Shown here: one piece after another, positions 45,483 to 56,504 of the stretch
Layout of the letters: each line of letters opens with the position of its first letter
Position numbering within the stretch: the first letter of the stretch is position 1
Source of the DNA: Closterium sp. NIES-65
Lineage: Eukaryota; Streptophyta; Zygnematophyceae; Desmidiales; Closteriaceae
DNA: 64,000 nucleotides
Reading direction: 5' to 3'
NCBI GenBank assembly: GCA_948144175.1
Contig: CANXME010002510.1
Location: 62,001 to 126,000, forward strand
Notes under the pieces: model-generated
The model's input: only the letters and a program-made list of their open reading frames with translations
What the model was told of the DNA's origin: nothing
The model's database searches: none
Made by a program: the position numbers and the translations under genes

Positions 45483-45605
45483 TGTTTGAACTATATTGTA
45501 GGCTGTAGTGGGACAATCCATATGGGGTATAGTACTGTTAGGTTTTACAGATACAAACCTTGTACTGTCCTGTTTCTAGTCATTCTCGTTTCATACTTTG
45601 TGACA
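45483..45605 (+). repeat. D2 3' LTR (copia-D, 123 bp)
   Basis: TGTTTGAACTATATTG...CTTTGTGACA; partner of 30643-30765. Confidence 0.88.
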
Positions 45606-45950
45606 GTATATAGTTACCAAATGTGTTGAGGAGAGAGAGGAGGAGGCGTGGCGGTAGTTGATGCAGTGAAGCTACCCACCACCCACATCCCCTAAACCTC
45701 CCCATCACTTTACACTCCCCCCCACAGAAGCAGGTGCGGCTGTGAGAGTAAGAAGGCAGGATGGCACTGTAGGTGCAACCTCCCCGTCACACCCTTCCCC
45801 CCCTACTTCTGCACGTGCAGTGGGGAGAGGGAGGAGAAGGGGGTGGGGGCGGGGTAAGGGCTGTGCATGGGGCTGCAAATGCGCGTGCAGAGGGCAGCAG
45901 GGCGTAAGGAATGGCCGGAGGATACAGAGGTTAGACGAATCTGACTGCTG
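45606..45950. other. Unassigned stretch right of D2
   Basis: Contains C-rich and G-rich runs (CCCCCCCAC near 45,718; GGGGGTGGGGGCGGGG near 45,840). No gene or element part is recognised. Confidence 0.4.
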
Positions 45951-46308
45951 AAGCCCAGCCCAACCTGACTGCGACAAACAAGGAAACGACGGCAATCGGG
46001 ACCTCCGTCCTTGCACAGCTACTTCAGCGACTCACTTCCTTGGAGCAAGGACTCCAAACATTGCAGAATGGCGACGCGACAACATCTTCTCAACCCTCTC
46101 ATCCAGCCCCAAATGATCGAGATACCGCCCTGTACACGTTCTCCCTCAATACGAATGGCTCAACTCCCAAGACTCCTAGTCCTAGTGAAAAAGCAAACCT
46201 TTAAGCTCAATCAAGGTTCCTGAGCATATAAAAAATGAAGAAAAGTTTGTGTTTTGGCGGCAGAGACTTCTATACGTGGCGATTTGAGCTAGAGCTGCTG
46301 CTACAAAA
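45951..46308 (+). pseudogene. Possible LTR-element gag scrap
   Basis: Plus-strand frames give LLQRLTSLEQGLQTLQNG followed by a Ser/Pro/Thr-rich stretch and FGGRDFYTWRFELELLLQ, which resembles the start of a retrotransposon Gag (the conserved F.G..F..W motif). It is decayed and stops where the G1 LTR begins. It could be the target into which G1 inserted. Confidence 0.35.
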
Positions 46309-46671
46309 TATGAGGATCTGGTTCAGGAAAGATAAATTTATTGAATTATTCACCTCGGTACAAGGTGAGGCTATATATAGGCTTGACACAAAGGTAGTAA
46401 CCCGGGTGTAACTAGAAGGTTCCGCGGGTCGCAAAGCGTCCCGAACGGGTCCTTCCCGAATTTGGTAGAAGGCAATTCGGTGGCAACCGAAAAGCCTAGA
46501 ATTCGGTGCACTCAACCCAGTTTGGTGCCTATAACTATAATAACTATAGCAAAAGCAATGAACCGAGGAAATCAAGCAAAAGCAAGCAAAGCAAAATAAA
46601 GCTAAGCTAGATAATGCGTAATAAAGAAGTATCAAGCAAGTAAAGTCTAGCAAAGCCGTCGTACTTTCACA
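46309..46671 (-). repeat. G1 3' LTR (gypsy, 363 bp)
   Basis: Spans TATGAGGATCTGG to GTACTTTCACA in + coordinates. It is collinear with the G2 LTR (48690-48783 plus 53816-54082) and the partial G3 LTR (about 55,795-56,022). Confidence 0.8.
46371..46380 (-). promoter_or_regulatory. TATA-like box in the gypsy LTR
   Basis: CTATATATAG in the last quarter of the LTR in element orientation; the same sequence is kept in G2 at 48750-48759. A plausible LTR promoter element. Confidence 0.4.
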
Positions 46672-46689
46672 CGTCCCCCCGTCAAAGTT

Positions 46690-48588
46690 GGGTGGCGTGA
46701 AAAACACCCTGCTTGACAAGATAATCCTTGAGAGCACGGCGTTCGTTGCCCATATCAGCTTCTGCAACCTAACTGTCCTCAGTGGGGTCCTTGTAGGGCT
46801 TCGGCAGCTGAACATGGAAAGCGTAATGAAACTTCTATGTAGTAGGTAAGTGCAATCGGAATATTACTAGTGTCACCTGTGCCTCAACACGAAAGGAACC
46901 ACAGAAGCGAGGCCGGAGCTTGGACAGAAGGTGAGATAAGTCCAAGTTGTTCGTGTCGAGAAGCACCTGATCTCCAACAGCTACTGAGTGATCTTGTCGC
47001 TTGCGATAGGCATACTACTTCTGGGAGTTCTGCATTGTAGAAAGACGTCGTTGAGTCTTCTCCTATAGCTGCTGCATGATGGTTACAAAGTCGTGTGCGA
47101 CTTCGACGTGTGCCGGTGTTGTTTGCTACTGTGGTGTAAGTGGTTCTCGTCTGGAACACAGGAAGAAATGAATTTTCCCTGGGGCCGCAAGCGTTGGTAA
47201 CTGTATGTCCTAGTGGCTGATGTCGTCTTTGAAAGCTGTGTGCAATAACTATTCAACCACTTGATTCAGTCGCTCAGTCTGACTGTCAGTCTGGAGGTGG
47301 TACGTTAAAGACATCGCAAGCTTTGTCCCCTACAATCCCATGAGTTCCCTCCAGAACTTATTGGTGTATTTTGGGTCAATGTCTGAGATGAGCCTAGCAG
47401 GGATGCCATAGATGGTGATGATGTGGTCGAAGAAGAGGCGAGCAGTTGCTTCAGTTGTAGCCGTAGCGTTGGTCGGGATAAGGTGACTCATTTTGGAGAA
47501 TTTGTCAACCACCACGAGTATAGCATCATGCCCTCATGAGGTCGAAGGTAGCCCAGTGATGAGATCTAGGCTGACGACTTGCCATGGCTGCTCTTCATCC
47601 GCTGGCACGTGTCGCATGAGGTGACGAACTGCTGCACATCTGCTACCATCCGGGGCCAGTGGTAACACTTCGCTAATCCCGCTAATGCCTTGTTGCTCCC
47701 GAAACGTCCCGCCTATGTCACGTCGTGGAACTCCTCCAGCAAGATCTGTTAGAGTGGGGGCATAGTTCGGTCTTTCTCCCAAATCTTTCCTGATCCCTTT
47801 CTTACAGCTAGGTCTTTCTCCCACTGTAATATCTTCTGTTTCTCTGCTGTAGCAACCTCTGAGTCCACGTAGTTACCATGTTGGAATAGACCCTTGAGCA
47901 GAGGGTTCATCCCGTCAAGCTGGATGCGTGCTACGTGACCGGGGCAGCTCAACACGTCTGCTTTGCTGTGTAGCCCGGGTTTGTAGACGATGTCGTAGTG
48001 GAAGTGGATCTCCAAGAAGTCCACCCACCGCACCTGTCGTCGTGAGAGCGTTGGCTGCCACTTGAGGTATTTGAGGCTGCAGTGGTCAATGTCAACTGTA
48101 GTCTTGGCTCCCTCTAGGTAACACCTCTACGCCTTGAAGGCTGTGACTATCGCTAAGGCTTCCTTGTCATGGATTGGGTAACTCAGTTATGCTCTGTGTA
48201 GCTTCTTACTGAGGTAGGCGATGGGCTGCAAACCGTGTCCGTGATCCTGCATCAGTACTGCTCTGACTGCCTGGTTACTAGCGTCTGCTTCCACCACGTA
48301 GTTCTTGTTTGGATCCGGTAGGATAAGTACTGGCGCTGTAGTCAGTGCTGTCTGTAGCTGCTCCATGGCTTGCTGCTCAGAAGTATCCCATTTGTAGGGC
48401 GTATCCATTTTCAGTAGGCTGGTCTGTGGCGCTGCTATCTTAGCATATTGCGGCATGAATCTATTGTAGTAATTGGCGGAGCCTAGGAACTTCTACAACT
48501 GTTTCACGTTCTCCGGTACTTCACACGACTTGGCAGCTTCAATCTTCCGCGGGTCCACGTATACCCCCTCCGCACTGTTGGTGTACGG
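46690..48588 (-). pseudogene. G1 pol remains (gypsy chromovirus)
   Basis: Minus strand from high to low coordinate: late RT and RNase H (PQTSLLKMDTPYKWDTSEQ near 48,400; VVEADASNQAVRAVLMQD; PIAYLSKKLHRA near 48,195; FHYDIVYKPGLHSKADVLS near 47,960), integrase zinc-binding region near 47,600, integrase core (VVDKFSKMSHLIPTNATAT near 47,500; PARLISDIDPKYTNKFW), the C-terminal region near 46,900-47,050, and a chromodomain tail near 46,740. Chromodomains are known to target these elements to heterochromatin. Many breaks. Confidence 0.82.
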
Positions 48589-48628
48589 GCCTAACAAACT
48601 CAAGCTATTAAGACTCGCCGAGGTCGGT
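48589..48628 (-). repeat. 40-bp scrap of a copia-A LTR end
   Basis: TGTTGGTGTACGGGCCTAAC and the next 20 bases match the 3' terminal 40 bp of the copia-A LTR on the minus strand. It lies between G1 and G2 and marks another copia-A insertion or a recombination joint. Confidence 0.75.
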
Positions 48629-48689
48629 AAGCTTGCTGATGAGGACATCGGGGCTGTCCGCCATCCTACACCTCCTACCGCACCCCTTG
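48629..48689. other. Short unassigned spacer
   Basis: Sixty bases between the LTR scrap and the G2 LTR. A plus-strand frame LAEVGKLADEDIGAVRHP ends here, but it is too short to assign. Confidence 0.3.
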
Positions 48690-48778
48690 TGTGAGGATCT
48701 GGTTCAGGAAAGAGAAATCTATTGAATGATCCACCTGGATACAAGGCGAGGCTATATATAGGCTCGACACAAAGGCAG

Positions 48779-48783
48779 TAACC
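48779..48783. repeat. E6 target site duplication, left copy
   Basis: TAACC, identical to 53811-53815. The G1 LTR has the uninterrupted AGTAACCCGGGTGT at the same place. Confidence 0.9.
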
Positions 48784-49877
48784 TGTTGGGTGCAAATTCA
48801 CATTGCACGACATCCTGCCGTCTCTTTGTACGAGTATGCGTGTGCGAATGCATTTGGGTATGAATGGAATGTTCGTGTGTTTGTTTGCTTTCGCAATTTT
48901 CGCTTGAAGCATTTGCAGGTACTCACGCATTGTGTGCTTCGGCATAACATTGTACGCGCTATGAACAGTACAAGCAGAAAGGACGAGCTCGCAAAGGAAC
49001 CCAAGATGGAAGCTTTGCGGTTCGGCTTATTTGATTGCGCAGATTCAGTTCTATCCAATTCGCAATTGTACTGTTTTGTTTGGTTGACTATAGTGTAGCA
49101 GGGCAGGCACTATAGGGGTACAATTTAGGTGAAGGTTGGATGTTGTTTGTCTGTATCTGCATGCTACAGGGCCAGGGGAAACCAGCGGAACCAGCATTTG
49201 GCTGGTTGGGCAAAGACAAAACAGGTTCTGTTTTTAGGACCTGAACCTGGTTGTTGTTTTTCCCAGGTTGGAAAAACAGAACCAGAGGTTGTTTACCAAC
49301 CTACCACCTGCTGTTTTGTCCAGCCAGGTTGGTTCTGTTGCTTGGAATTATTTGGGATCATCCTTGGTTGTTCCCAGGTTTATTCCCAAGGTCCTTGCTA
49401 GCTAGAACTATTTATTCTTTCTCTGTTTGTACCTGGATATAGTCAATTTGATTCAAGCGAATTCCTCCCTTCCTGGAATTTCGTTTCTACGCGGTGCGAC
49501 GGCGGAATGCTACCCGAGTCAACGCTAGTACGCTAGCACTCCAATGCTGGGCAAACGCTGTCCGAGCCATTACTTCGTAATGGCAGAACTTCTCGTGAGG
49601 CAACTTGGCTTATTTTGAAGCTCTTAGAGTGAGCTTCGATATAGGAACTTCTCAGCTTAATCCAGTCGACAGTCTGGACGATACGCTGCGCGATGTTCAA
49701 GGTACTCTTGCTCTTTTGACTAAGTAATTCTTGAACCCTCTCTCTACAAACTCGGACCCGAGGATAGGGGCTGGTCTTGTACCAGGCACCCAAGGACCCT
49801 TGGAGGTGACCCCGAGGAGAGGTTTTAAGTGTGATAAAGTCTTAATAGCTTGAGTTTATTAGGCCCTTACACCAACA
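48784..49877 (+). repeat. E6 5' LTR (copia-A)
   Basis: TGTTGGGTGC...CACCAACA, 1,094 bp, collinear with 52717-53810. Confidence 0.93.
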
Positions 49878-50303
49878 ATTCTACGAGCAGCGCCCTAGCT
49901 GTCTCCAGAATTGTCCGGTTCGCCCGTTCTGCTACACCGTTGGACTGTGGGGTGTAAGCCGTGGTCAGCTCCCTCAGGATGCCCTGCTTCTTGAGCCAGG
50001 CCGTCATCTCAGCTCCAAGGAACTCACCACCCCGATCTGTCCTAATCCGCTTCACCACACACTCCGCTTGCTTCTCCACTAACGGCAGCCAATCGTCCCG
50101 AATCGTGGTGGTGGCGGAGTGTGTGGTGAAGCGGATTAGGACAGATCGGGGTGGTGAGTTCCTTGGAGCTGAGATGACGGCCTGGCTCAAGAAGCAGGGC
50201 ATCCAGAGGGAGCTGACCACGGCTTACACCCCACAGTCCAACGGTGTAGCAGAACGGGCGAACCGGACAATTCTGGAGACAGCTAGGGCGCTGCTCATAG
50301 AAT
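49878..50303. repeat. Inverted repeat of integrase sequence in E6
   Basis: The left arm (49878-50067, antisense) and right arm (50114-50303, sense) are about 190-bp complementary copies of the integrase region around TDRGGEF and YTPQSNGVAERANRT, separated by 46 bp of further antisense integrase. The arms are not identical. The left arm has TCTACGAGCAG like E2 (near 12,850); the right arm has the ATGAG variant like E1. They therefore come from two different copia-A copies. Confidence 0.88.
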
Positions 50304-52674
50304 CTGGGCTGGGCAACTTGATGTGGCCCCATGCTGTTCGCCACGCTACCGTCGCTAGGAACAGGGTACTCACAAAGGTTGGGGATGACTCGTGGGTGCC
50401 GTTGGAGAGGTGGCTTGGGAGGAAGCCGCCGGTGGACATGCTGAGGGTGTTCGGTTGCATGGCAGTCGCCCACGTCCCCAAGACCTACCGCAGTAAGTTG
50501 GGGGCGAGTGCAATCTGGTGTGTGCATTTGGGGCTGGCTGCTGAGAGCAAGGGATGGCTGCTGTGGGAACCTTCCAAGGGTGTGTTGTTTGACAGCGGGG
50601 ATATGAAGTTTGTTGAGGGCATGATGTATGGGAGCTGGGAGAAACAGCCGGAGGCCAGGGTGTCCCAGCAAATGGAGCAGATCACCATGCAGCTGGACCT
50701 GACTCCTAGTGTGTGGGAGGAGGGAGAGGAGGCAGCTGCAGAGGGTGGTGATGGAAAGAAGGTACAAGAAGCACCTGCTGGTGGAGAAAATGATGTGGAG
50801 ACTGGCACTAGTGGAGCTGCTGGATCTGAGGGGAGAGAGCAGCAGCAGGGGAAAACTAAGAAGCCGAACGGTGTCGTTATGAAGGGATGGGAGACACCCG
50901 TCTCCAGGCCAGGACGTACCCGTATGGCTACTAAGAAGCTGACTGCAGGAGCTGATGTAGCGGAGCAGCAGCTTGGGACCGAGGAGGCATTGCTGATTCT
51001 ACCGCATGGCTATGATCTAGATGAGGAGGATGAACTTGCCTACTGTTTTCTTGCCCCTGCACCAGAGGAACCAGCTAGCATGGAGGAGGCATTAGCTGGA
51101 CCAGATAGGGAGAAGTGGCTGGTTTCCAGGGATGCTGAGTACCAGAGCCTGCTAGAGAATGGGACATGGGAGCTGGTGGTGCTGCCTGAGGGGAAGAAAG
51201 CCGTACAGTGCAAGTGGGTGCTAAGGATCAAGATCGATGACAAGGGACAGGTCACCATCTACAAGAGTAGGCTGGTGGCTAAGGGGTTTATGCAGAAGGA
51301 GAAGCGGGACTTCAATGAGACCTTTGCTCCCACTGCCAAACCCCTACCCTCCGTGTCTTGTTGGCAGATGCAACCGTTAGTGGGAAATTCATCATTCAGA
51401 TGGATATATCAACGGCATTCCTCAATGGGATTTTAGAGGAGGAGGTGTTCATGATGCAGCCACCTGGGTATGAGGATGGTACGGGCAGGGTGTGCAAGCT
51501 GAAAAAGTCCATCTACGGCTTGAAGCAGGCGCCACGCTGCTGGTACCAGAAGTTGGCAGCTGTTTTTGAGGAGATGAGATTCAGGACCAGCAGCTGTGAT
51601 GAGAGCCTCTCTCTCAAGGGGGAGGGGGAGAAGCTGGTGCTGTTTCTGGTCTATGTGGACGACATTCTTCTCTTTAGCAGCAGCATGAAGGAGATCCAGA
51701 AGGTGCAACAGCAGCTGATGGAGAACTTCAAGTGCAAGAACCTTGGGGAGGTAAAGTACTACCTCGGGATGCACGTGGAGAGGGATCTGGATCACAGGTG
51801 GTTGAAGCTGCACCAGGAGAAGTTCATCAAGGAGCTTGGGGAGAAGTACGGAATTGAGAATGAGCGCAAGGTTGCAACTCCCCTGCCAGCAGAATTCAAG
51901 TTTGTGAAAGCTGCAGAGGATGAAGTGGTTGAAGCCGAGGAGCAGCACCAATTTCAGTCCTTGGTGGGCAGCCTCTTGTATGCAGCAGTTCACACGAGGC
52001 CCGACATCTCTTTCTCGGTTGGGCAGCTGGCTAGGGTGGTGCAGAATCCATCAGAGGAGCAGGTGGATGCAGCTGAGCGTGTGGTGAAGTATCTGAACTC
52101 TCACCCAAGCATTGGAGTTCAATACTCTGCATCTGCACAGGTGAAGCAGAAAGGGGTTGAGGTGCTGAAAGAGAAGGGGGAGAGGCTTGGAGAAGGCAAG
52201 CTTTTCCTCACTTGCTTTACTGATGCTACGTGGGCCTCTGAGAAGGAGGATTCCTCATCTGTGGGAGGATACATCTGCGTAGTTGGGGGAGGACCGGTTA
52301 GTTGGAGGTCAAAGAAGCAGTCGGAGACAGCACTCTCTTCTGTGGAATCAGAGTACATGGCGATGTTCCATGGGGTGAAGGAGGTGATTTGGCTGAGGAG
52401 GCTGTTAGAGGAGATTGGCCAGGAGCAAAAGGTTGCTACGCCGCTGTTTTGTGATAGCAAGGGAGCTCTTGGAATGGCCAGGAACGCTGTGCTTCATGGG
52501 CTCAATAAGCTCATGCGTATCAAGTGGCACTGGCTACGTAAGGAGGTGAAGAGGGGGACGGTGAATCCGATCTACATGAAGACTCACCAGCAGCCAGCAG
52601 ACTTCCTCACCAAGAGGCTTGCAGATGAGCCTCATTGGCGTTGTGTGCGCATGAGTGGAATGAGCATGAACTAG
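50114..52674 (+). pseudogene. E6 pol remains (copia-A)
   Basis: Plus strand: integrase (RTDRGGEF near 50,140; YTPQSNGVAERANRT near 50,225; RWLGRKPPVDMLRVFGCMA), acidic linker 50,650-51,000, RT (CKWVLRIK, YKSRLVAKGF near 51,260; [27 protein letters not shown] near 51,650) and RNase H (SSVESEYMAM near 52,340; MRIKWHWLRKEV) ending RMSGMSMN at 52674. Closely similar to E3 and E5. A few breaks. Confidence 0.87.
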
Positions 52675-52700
52675 TATGGAATGATGGGGATGCAGCCGGC

Positions 52701-52716
52701 AGGCTGAGGGGGAGTG
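52701..52716 (+). other. E6 polypurine tract
   Basis: AGGCTGAGGGGGAGTG abuts the 3' LTR. Confidence 0.8.
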
Positions 52717-53810
52717 TGTTGGGTGCAAATTCACATTGCAAGACATCCTGCCGTCTCTTTGTACGAGTATGCGTGTGAGAATGCATTTGGGTATGAATGG
52801 AATGTTCGTGTGTTTGTTTGCTTTCGCAATTTTCGCTTGAAGCATTTGCAGGTACTCACGCATTGTGCGCTTCGGCATAACATTGTACACGCTATGAACA
52901 GTACAAGCAGAAAGGACGAGCTCGCAAAGGAACCCAAGATGGAAGCTTTGCGGTTCGGCTTACTTGATTGCGCAGATTCAGTTCTATCCAACTCGAAATT
53001 GTACTGTTTTGTTTGGTTGACTATAGTGTAGCAGGGCAGGCACTATAGGGGAACAATTTAGGTGAAGGTTGGATGTTGTTTGTCTGTATCTGCATGCTAC
53101 AGGGCCAGGGGAAACCAGCGGAACCAGCATTTGGCTGGTTGGGCAAAGACAAAACAGGTTCTGTTTTTAGGACCTGAACCTGGTTGTTGTTTTTCCCAGG
53201 TTGGAAAAACAGAACCAGAGGTTGTTTACCAACCTACCACTTGCTGTTTTGTCCAGCCAGGTTGGTTCTGTTGCTTGGAGTTATTTGGGATCATCCCTGG
53301 TTGTTCCCAGGTTGATTCCCAAGGTCCTTGCTAGCTAGAGCTATTTATTGCTTCTCTGTTTGTACTTGGATATAGTCAATTTGATTCAAGCGAATTCCCC
53401 CCTTCGTGGAATTTCGTTTCTACGCGGTGTGACGGCGGAATGCTACCCGAGTCAACGCTAGTACGCTCGCACTCCAACGCTAGGCAAACGCTGTTCGAGC
53501 CATAACTTCGTAATGGCAGAACTTTTCGCGAGGCAACTTGGCTTATTTTAAAGCTCTTAGAGTGAGCTTCGATATACGAAATTCTCAGCTTAATCCGATC
53601 GCCAGTCTGCACGATACGCTGCGCGACGTTCAAGGTACTCTTGCTGTTTTGACTAAGTCTCTCTTGATCCCTCTCTCTACAAACTCGGACCCGAGGATAG
53701 GGGCTGGTCTTGTACCAGGCACCCAAGGACCCTTGGAGGTGACCCCGAGGAGAGGTTTTAAGTTTGATAAAGTCTTAATAGCTTGAGTTTATTAGGCCCT
53801 TACACCAACA
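52717..53810 (+). repeat. E6 3' LTR (copia-A)
   Basis: TGTTGGGTGC...CACCAACA, 1,094 bp; followed by the duplication TAACC. Confidence 0.93.
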
Positions 53811-53815
53811 TAACC
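53811..53815. repeat. E6 target site duplication, right copy
   Basis: TAACC, identical to 48779-48783. Confidence 0.9.
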
Positions 53816-54082
53816 CGGGTGTTACTAGAAGGTTCCGCGGGTCGCGAAGCATCCCGAACGGGCCCTTCCCAAATTCCGTAGAAGGCAATTCTGTGGCAAC
53901 CGAAAAGCTAGAATTTGGTGCACTCAACCTTGTTCGGTCCCTACAACTATAATAAATAAAGTAAAGGCAAGGAACCTAGGAAACTTAGCAAAAGCAGGCA
54001 AAATAAAACAAAGCTAAGCTAGATAATGTGTAATAAAGCATTATCAAGCAAACAAAGTCTAGTAAAGGCGTCGTACTCCACA

Positions 54083-55790
54083 CGTCCCCCCCTCAAAGCT
54101 AGGTGGCGTGAAATACACCCTACAAGACAAGATAATCCTTGAGAGCACGGCGTGCGTTGCCCATATCAGCTTCTGTAACCCAACCACCCTCAAAGAGGTC
54201 ATATCCCTTCCAGCATATCAAGTTCTCGAGCGTGTTGCCGCGTCTGCGTCGATGTGCGAGCACTCGTTCCACCTCGCACTCTGGTTCATTCTGTACAAGA
54301 ACAGGTGGTGATGGCGGTAGATGTCATCTTGTAAACTGTTGGTTGGGCTCCTTGTAGGGCTTCAGTAGCTGAACATGGAAAGCGTTATGAAGCTTCCACG
54401 TAGTAGGTAAGCGCAAGCGGAATGTTGCTGGTGTCACCATCGCCTCAACGCGAAATGGACCACAGAAGCGAGGCCGGAGCTTGGATGGCAAGTGAGACAG
54501 GTTCAAGTTGCGCGTGTCTAGAAGCACCTGATCTCCGACTGCCATTGTGTGGCCACGTCGCTTGCGATAGGCATACTGAATCTGGGAATTCTGTTTCATG
54601 GTGAGACATCGCCGAGTCTTCTCCCATAGCTGCTGCATGGTGGTGACGGAGTCATGTGCGGCTTGGACATGTGCCGGTGTGGTTGGCTGATGTGGTGTAA
54701 GTGGTTCTCATCCGTAACACGGGAAGAAAGGGGTATCCCCTGTGGCCGCATGTGACACGTTGTTGTAAGCAAACTCTAGGGTGGGTAACTCTGTGTCCCA
54801 GTGGTTGACATTGTCTTTGCAATGTGTGCGCAGTAACTGTTCAACCACCTGATTGAGTCGCTCTGTCTGTCCGTCAGTCCGGGGGTGGTATGTCGAAGAC
54901 ATTGCAAGCTTTGTCCTCAACAGTCACATGAGCTCCTTCCTGAACTTACTGGTGAATTTCGGGTCTGTGTTTGAGATGAGTGTAGCGGGGATGTCGTGGA
55001 TGGTGATGATGCGGTCGAAGAAGAGGCGAGCAGTTGCTTCAGCTGTAGCCGTGGCGTTGGTCGGGATGAAGTGACCCATTTTGGAGAACTTGTCGATCAC
55101 CACGATTATAGCATCATGCCCTCATGAGGTCGAAGGAAGTCCCGTGGTGAATTCAAGGCTAACAACCTGCCATGGCTACTCCACGGTACAGGTAGAGGCT
55201 GTAGTAACCCTGTTTTTTTCTGCTTGCTACTCTTCATCCGCTGGCACGTGTCGCATGAGGTGACGATCTGCTGTACATTTGCTGCCATCCTGGGCCAGTA
55301 GTAACACTTTGTTATCCCTGCTAACGTCTTGTTGCTCCCGAAATGTCCCGCTTATTGTACATCGTGGAACTGCTCCAGCAAGATCTGTCGGAGCGGGGCA
55401 TAGTTCGGTACCCAAATCTTCTGTGATCCCTTTCTTACAGCTTGGTCTTTCTCTCACTATAACAGCTTCTTACTGAGGTACGCGATGGGCTGCAAACCGT
55501 GTCCATGATCCTGCATCAGTACTGCTCCGACTGCTTGGTCACTAGGGTCTGCTTCCACCACGTAGTCCTTGTCTCGGTCCGGTACGATGAGTATGGGCGC
55601 TGTGGTCAGTACTGTCTGAAGCTGTTCCATGGCTTGCCGATGAGGAGTATCCCATTTGTAGGGCGTATCCTTTTTCAGTAGGTCAGTTAGTGGCGCTGCT
55701 ATCTTAGCGTACTGTCGAACGAACCTGTGGTAGTAGTTTGCGAAGCCTAGGAACTACGGCATCTCCTTCACGTTCCCCGGTACTTTCCAT
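54083..55790 (-). pseudogene. G2 chromodomain and integrase remains (gypsy)
   Basis: Minus strand: chromodomain near 54,130-54,300 (LICWKGYDLFEGGWVTEADMGNA, shown here only as a short motif run: CWKGYD and WVTEADMGNA); integrase C-terminal part near 54,340-54,640 (AVGDQVLLDTRNLNLSHLPS, KLRPRFCGPFRVEAMV); integrase core with SSTYHPRTDGQTERLNQVVE near 54,880; zinc-binding region with CDTCQRMKSSKQKKTG near 55,240; and an RNase H/RT remnant near 55,460-55,780. The set is typical of a plant-type chromovirus. Many breaks. Confidence 0.82.
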
Positions 55791-56504
55791 TCCCGAAGAG
55801 GTCCTTCCCGAATTTGGTAGAAGGCAATTCGATGGCAACCAAGATTCCTAGAATTTGGTGCACTCAACCTAGTTCGGTGCCTAGCACTATCATAAATAGA
55901 GTAAAGAAACGAATCTAGGAAATCAAGCAAATGCATGCAAGATAAAATAAAGATATGCTAGATAATGCATAATTAAGCATAATCAAGCAAAGAAAGTATA
56001 GCAAAGCCGTCGTACTCTCATACGTGCCTCCCTCAAAACTGGGTGGCGTAAGATATACCCTGCTTGACAAGATAATCCTTGAGAGCATGGCGTGCGTTGC
56101 CCATATCAGCTTCTGCAACCCAACTGTCCTCCAACAGGTCCTATCCCTTCCAACAAATCAGGAACTCGAGCGCGTTGCTGCGTCTACACCGATGAGCGAG
56201 CACTCGTTCCACCTCGTATTCTGGTTTATCGTGTACAAGAATTGGTGGTGGTGGCGGCAGCTGGCGTCCCTATAATTGCTGGTTGGGGTCCTTGTAGGTC
56301 TTTAGTAGCTAAACATGGAAAGCGTTGCGAGGTTTCCGCACAGTAGGTAGGCGCAAGTGCAATGTTACTGGTGTCACCTATGCCTCAACGTGAAAACGAC
56401 CACAGAAGCGAGGCCGGAGCTTGGATGGTAGGTGAGACAGGTTCAAGTTGCGCGTGTCAAGGAGCACCTGATCTCCGACTGCTACTGAGTGATCTTCTCG
56501 CTGT
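55790..56504 (-). mobile_element. G3: gypsy LTR and chromodomain scrap
   Basis: A partial gypsy LTR (about 55,795-56,022) in the same orientation as G1 and G2, followed by chromodomain and integrase C-terminal remains (to 56504), where the copia-F LTR begins. It is in head-to-tail order with G2, as expected for tandem or recombined gypsy copies. Decayed. Confidence 0.75.

Larger units (their letters stand above)
30643..45605 (+). mobile_element. D2: copia-D element enclosing E5 and copia-B
   Basis: Plus-strand copia-D element with 123-bp LTRs at both ends, a PBS at 30766, a repeat-rich leader to 31339, pol from about 41,460 to 45,260 and a polypurine tract. Candidate target duplications are GTGTA (30638-30642) and GTATA (45606-45610), one mismatch. 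The LTRs differ at about 10 of 123 positions by eye, so D2 is older than D1. Between leader and integrase lie E5 and copia-B; D2 gag and protease are not seen. Broken, with several breaks. Confidence 0.82.
46309..48588 (-). mobile_element. G1: Ty3/gypsy chromovirus fragment
   Basis: Minus-strand gypsy remnant: a 363-bp 3' LTR, polypurine tract (GACGGGGGGACG on the minus strand), then, toward higher coordinate, the end of a chromodomain, integrase C-terminal part, integrase core, its zinc-binding N-terminal region, RNase H and late RT. It ends at 48588 against a scrap of copia-A LTR. Decayed, with many breaks. Confidence 0.82.
48784..53810 (+). mobile_element. E6: copia-A element in the G2 LTR, with internal inverted repeat
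   Basis: Plus-strand copia-A element of 5,027 bp with full LTRs (48784-49877 and 52717-53810) and a perfect target duplication TAACC, so its outer structure is that of a real integration. Inside, the sequence next to the 5' LTR is an antisense integrase piece that forms an inverted repeat with the sense integrase; a recognisable PBS, gag and protease are not seen. Integrase, linker, RT and RNase H follow on the plus strand. Broken, with a few breaks; recent, because it is very similar to E1-E5. Confidence 0.93.
48690..55790 (-). mobile_element. G2: gypsy chromovirus fragment split by E6
   Basis: Minus-strand gypsy copy whose 3' LTR is divided by E6: 48690-48783 to the left, 53816-54082 to the right. 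Beyond it come the chromodomain, integrase C-terminal part, integrase core, zinc-binding region and a remnant of RNase H/RT. It ends near 55,790, where a partial G3 LTR begins. Decayed, with many breaks. Confidence 0.8.

Noticed and set aside
45742-45951. Short open frame right of D2
   Set aside because: Arg/Gly-rich translation of C/G runs with no recognisable motif.
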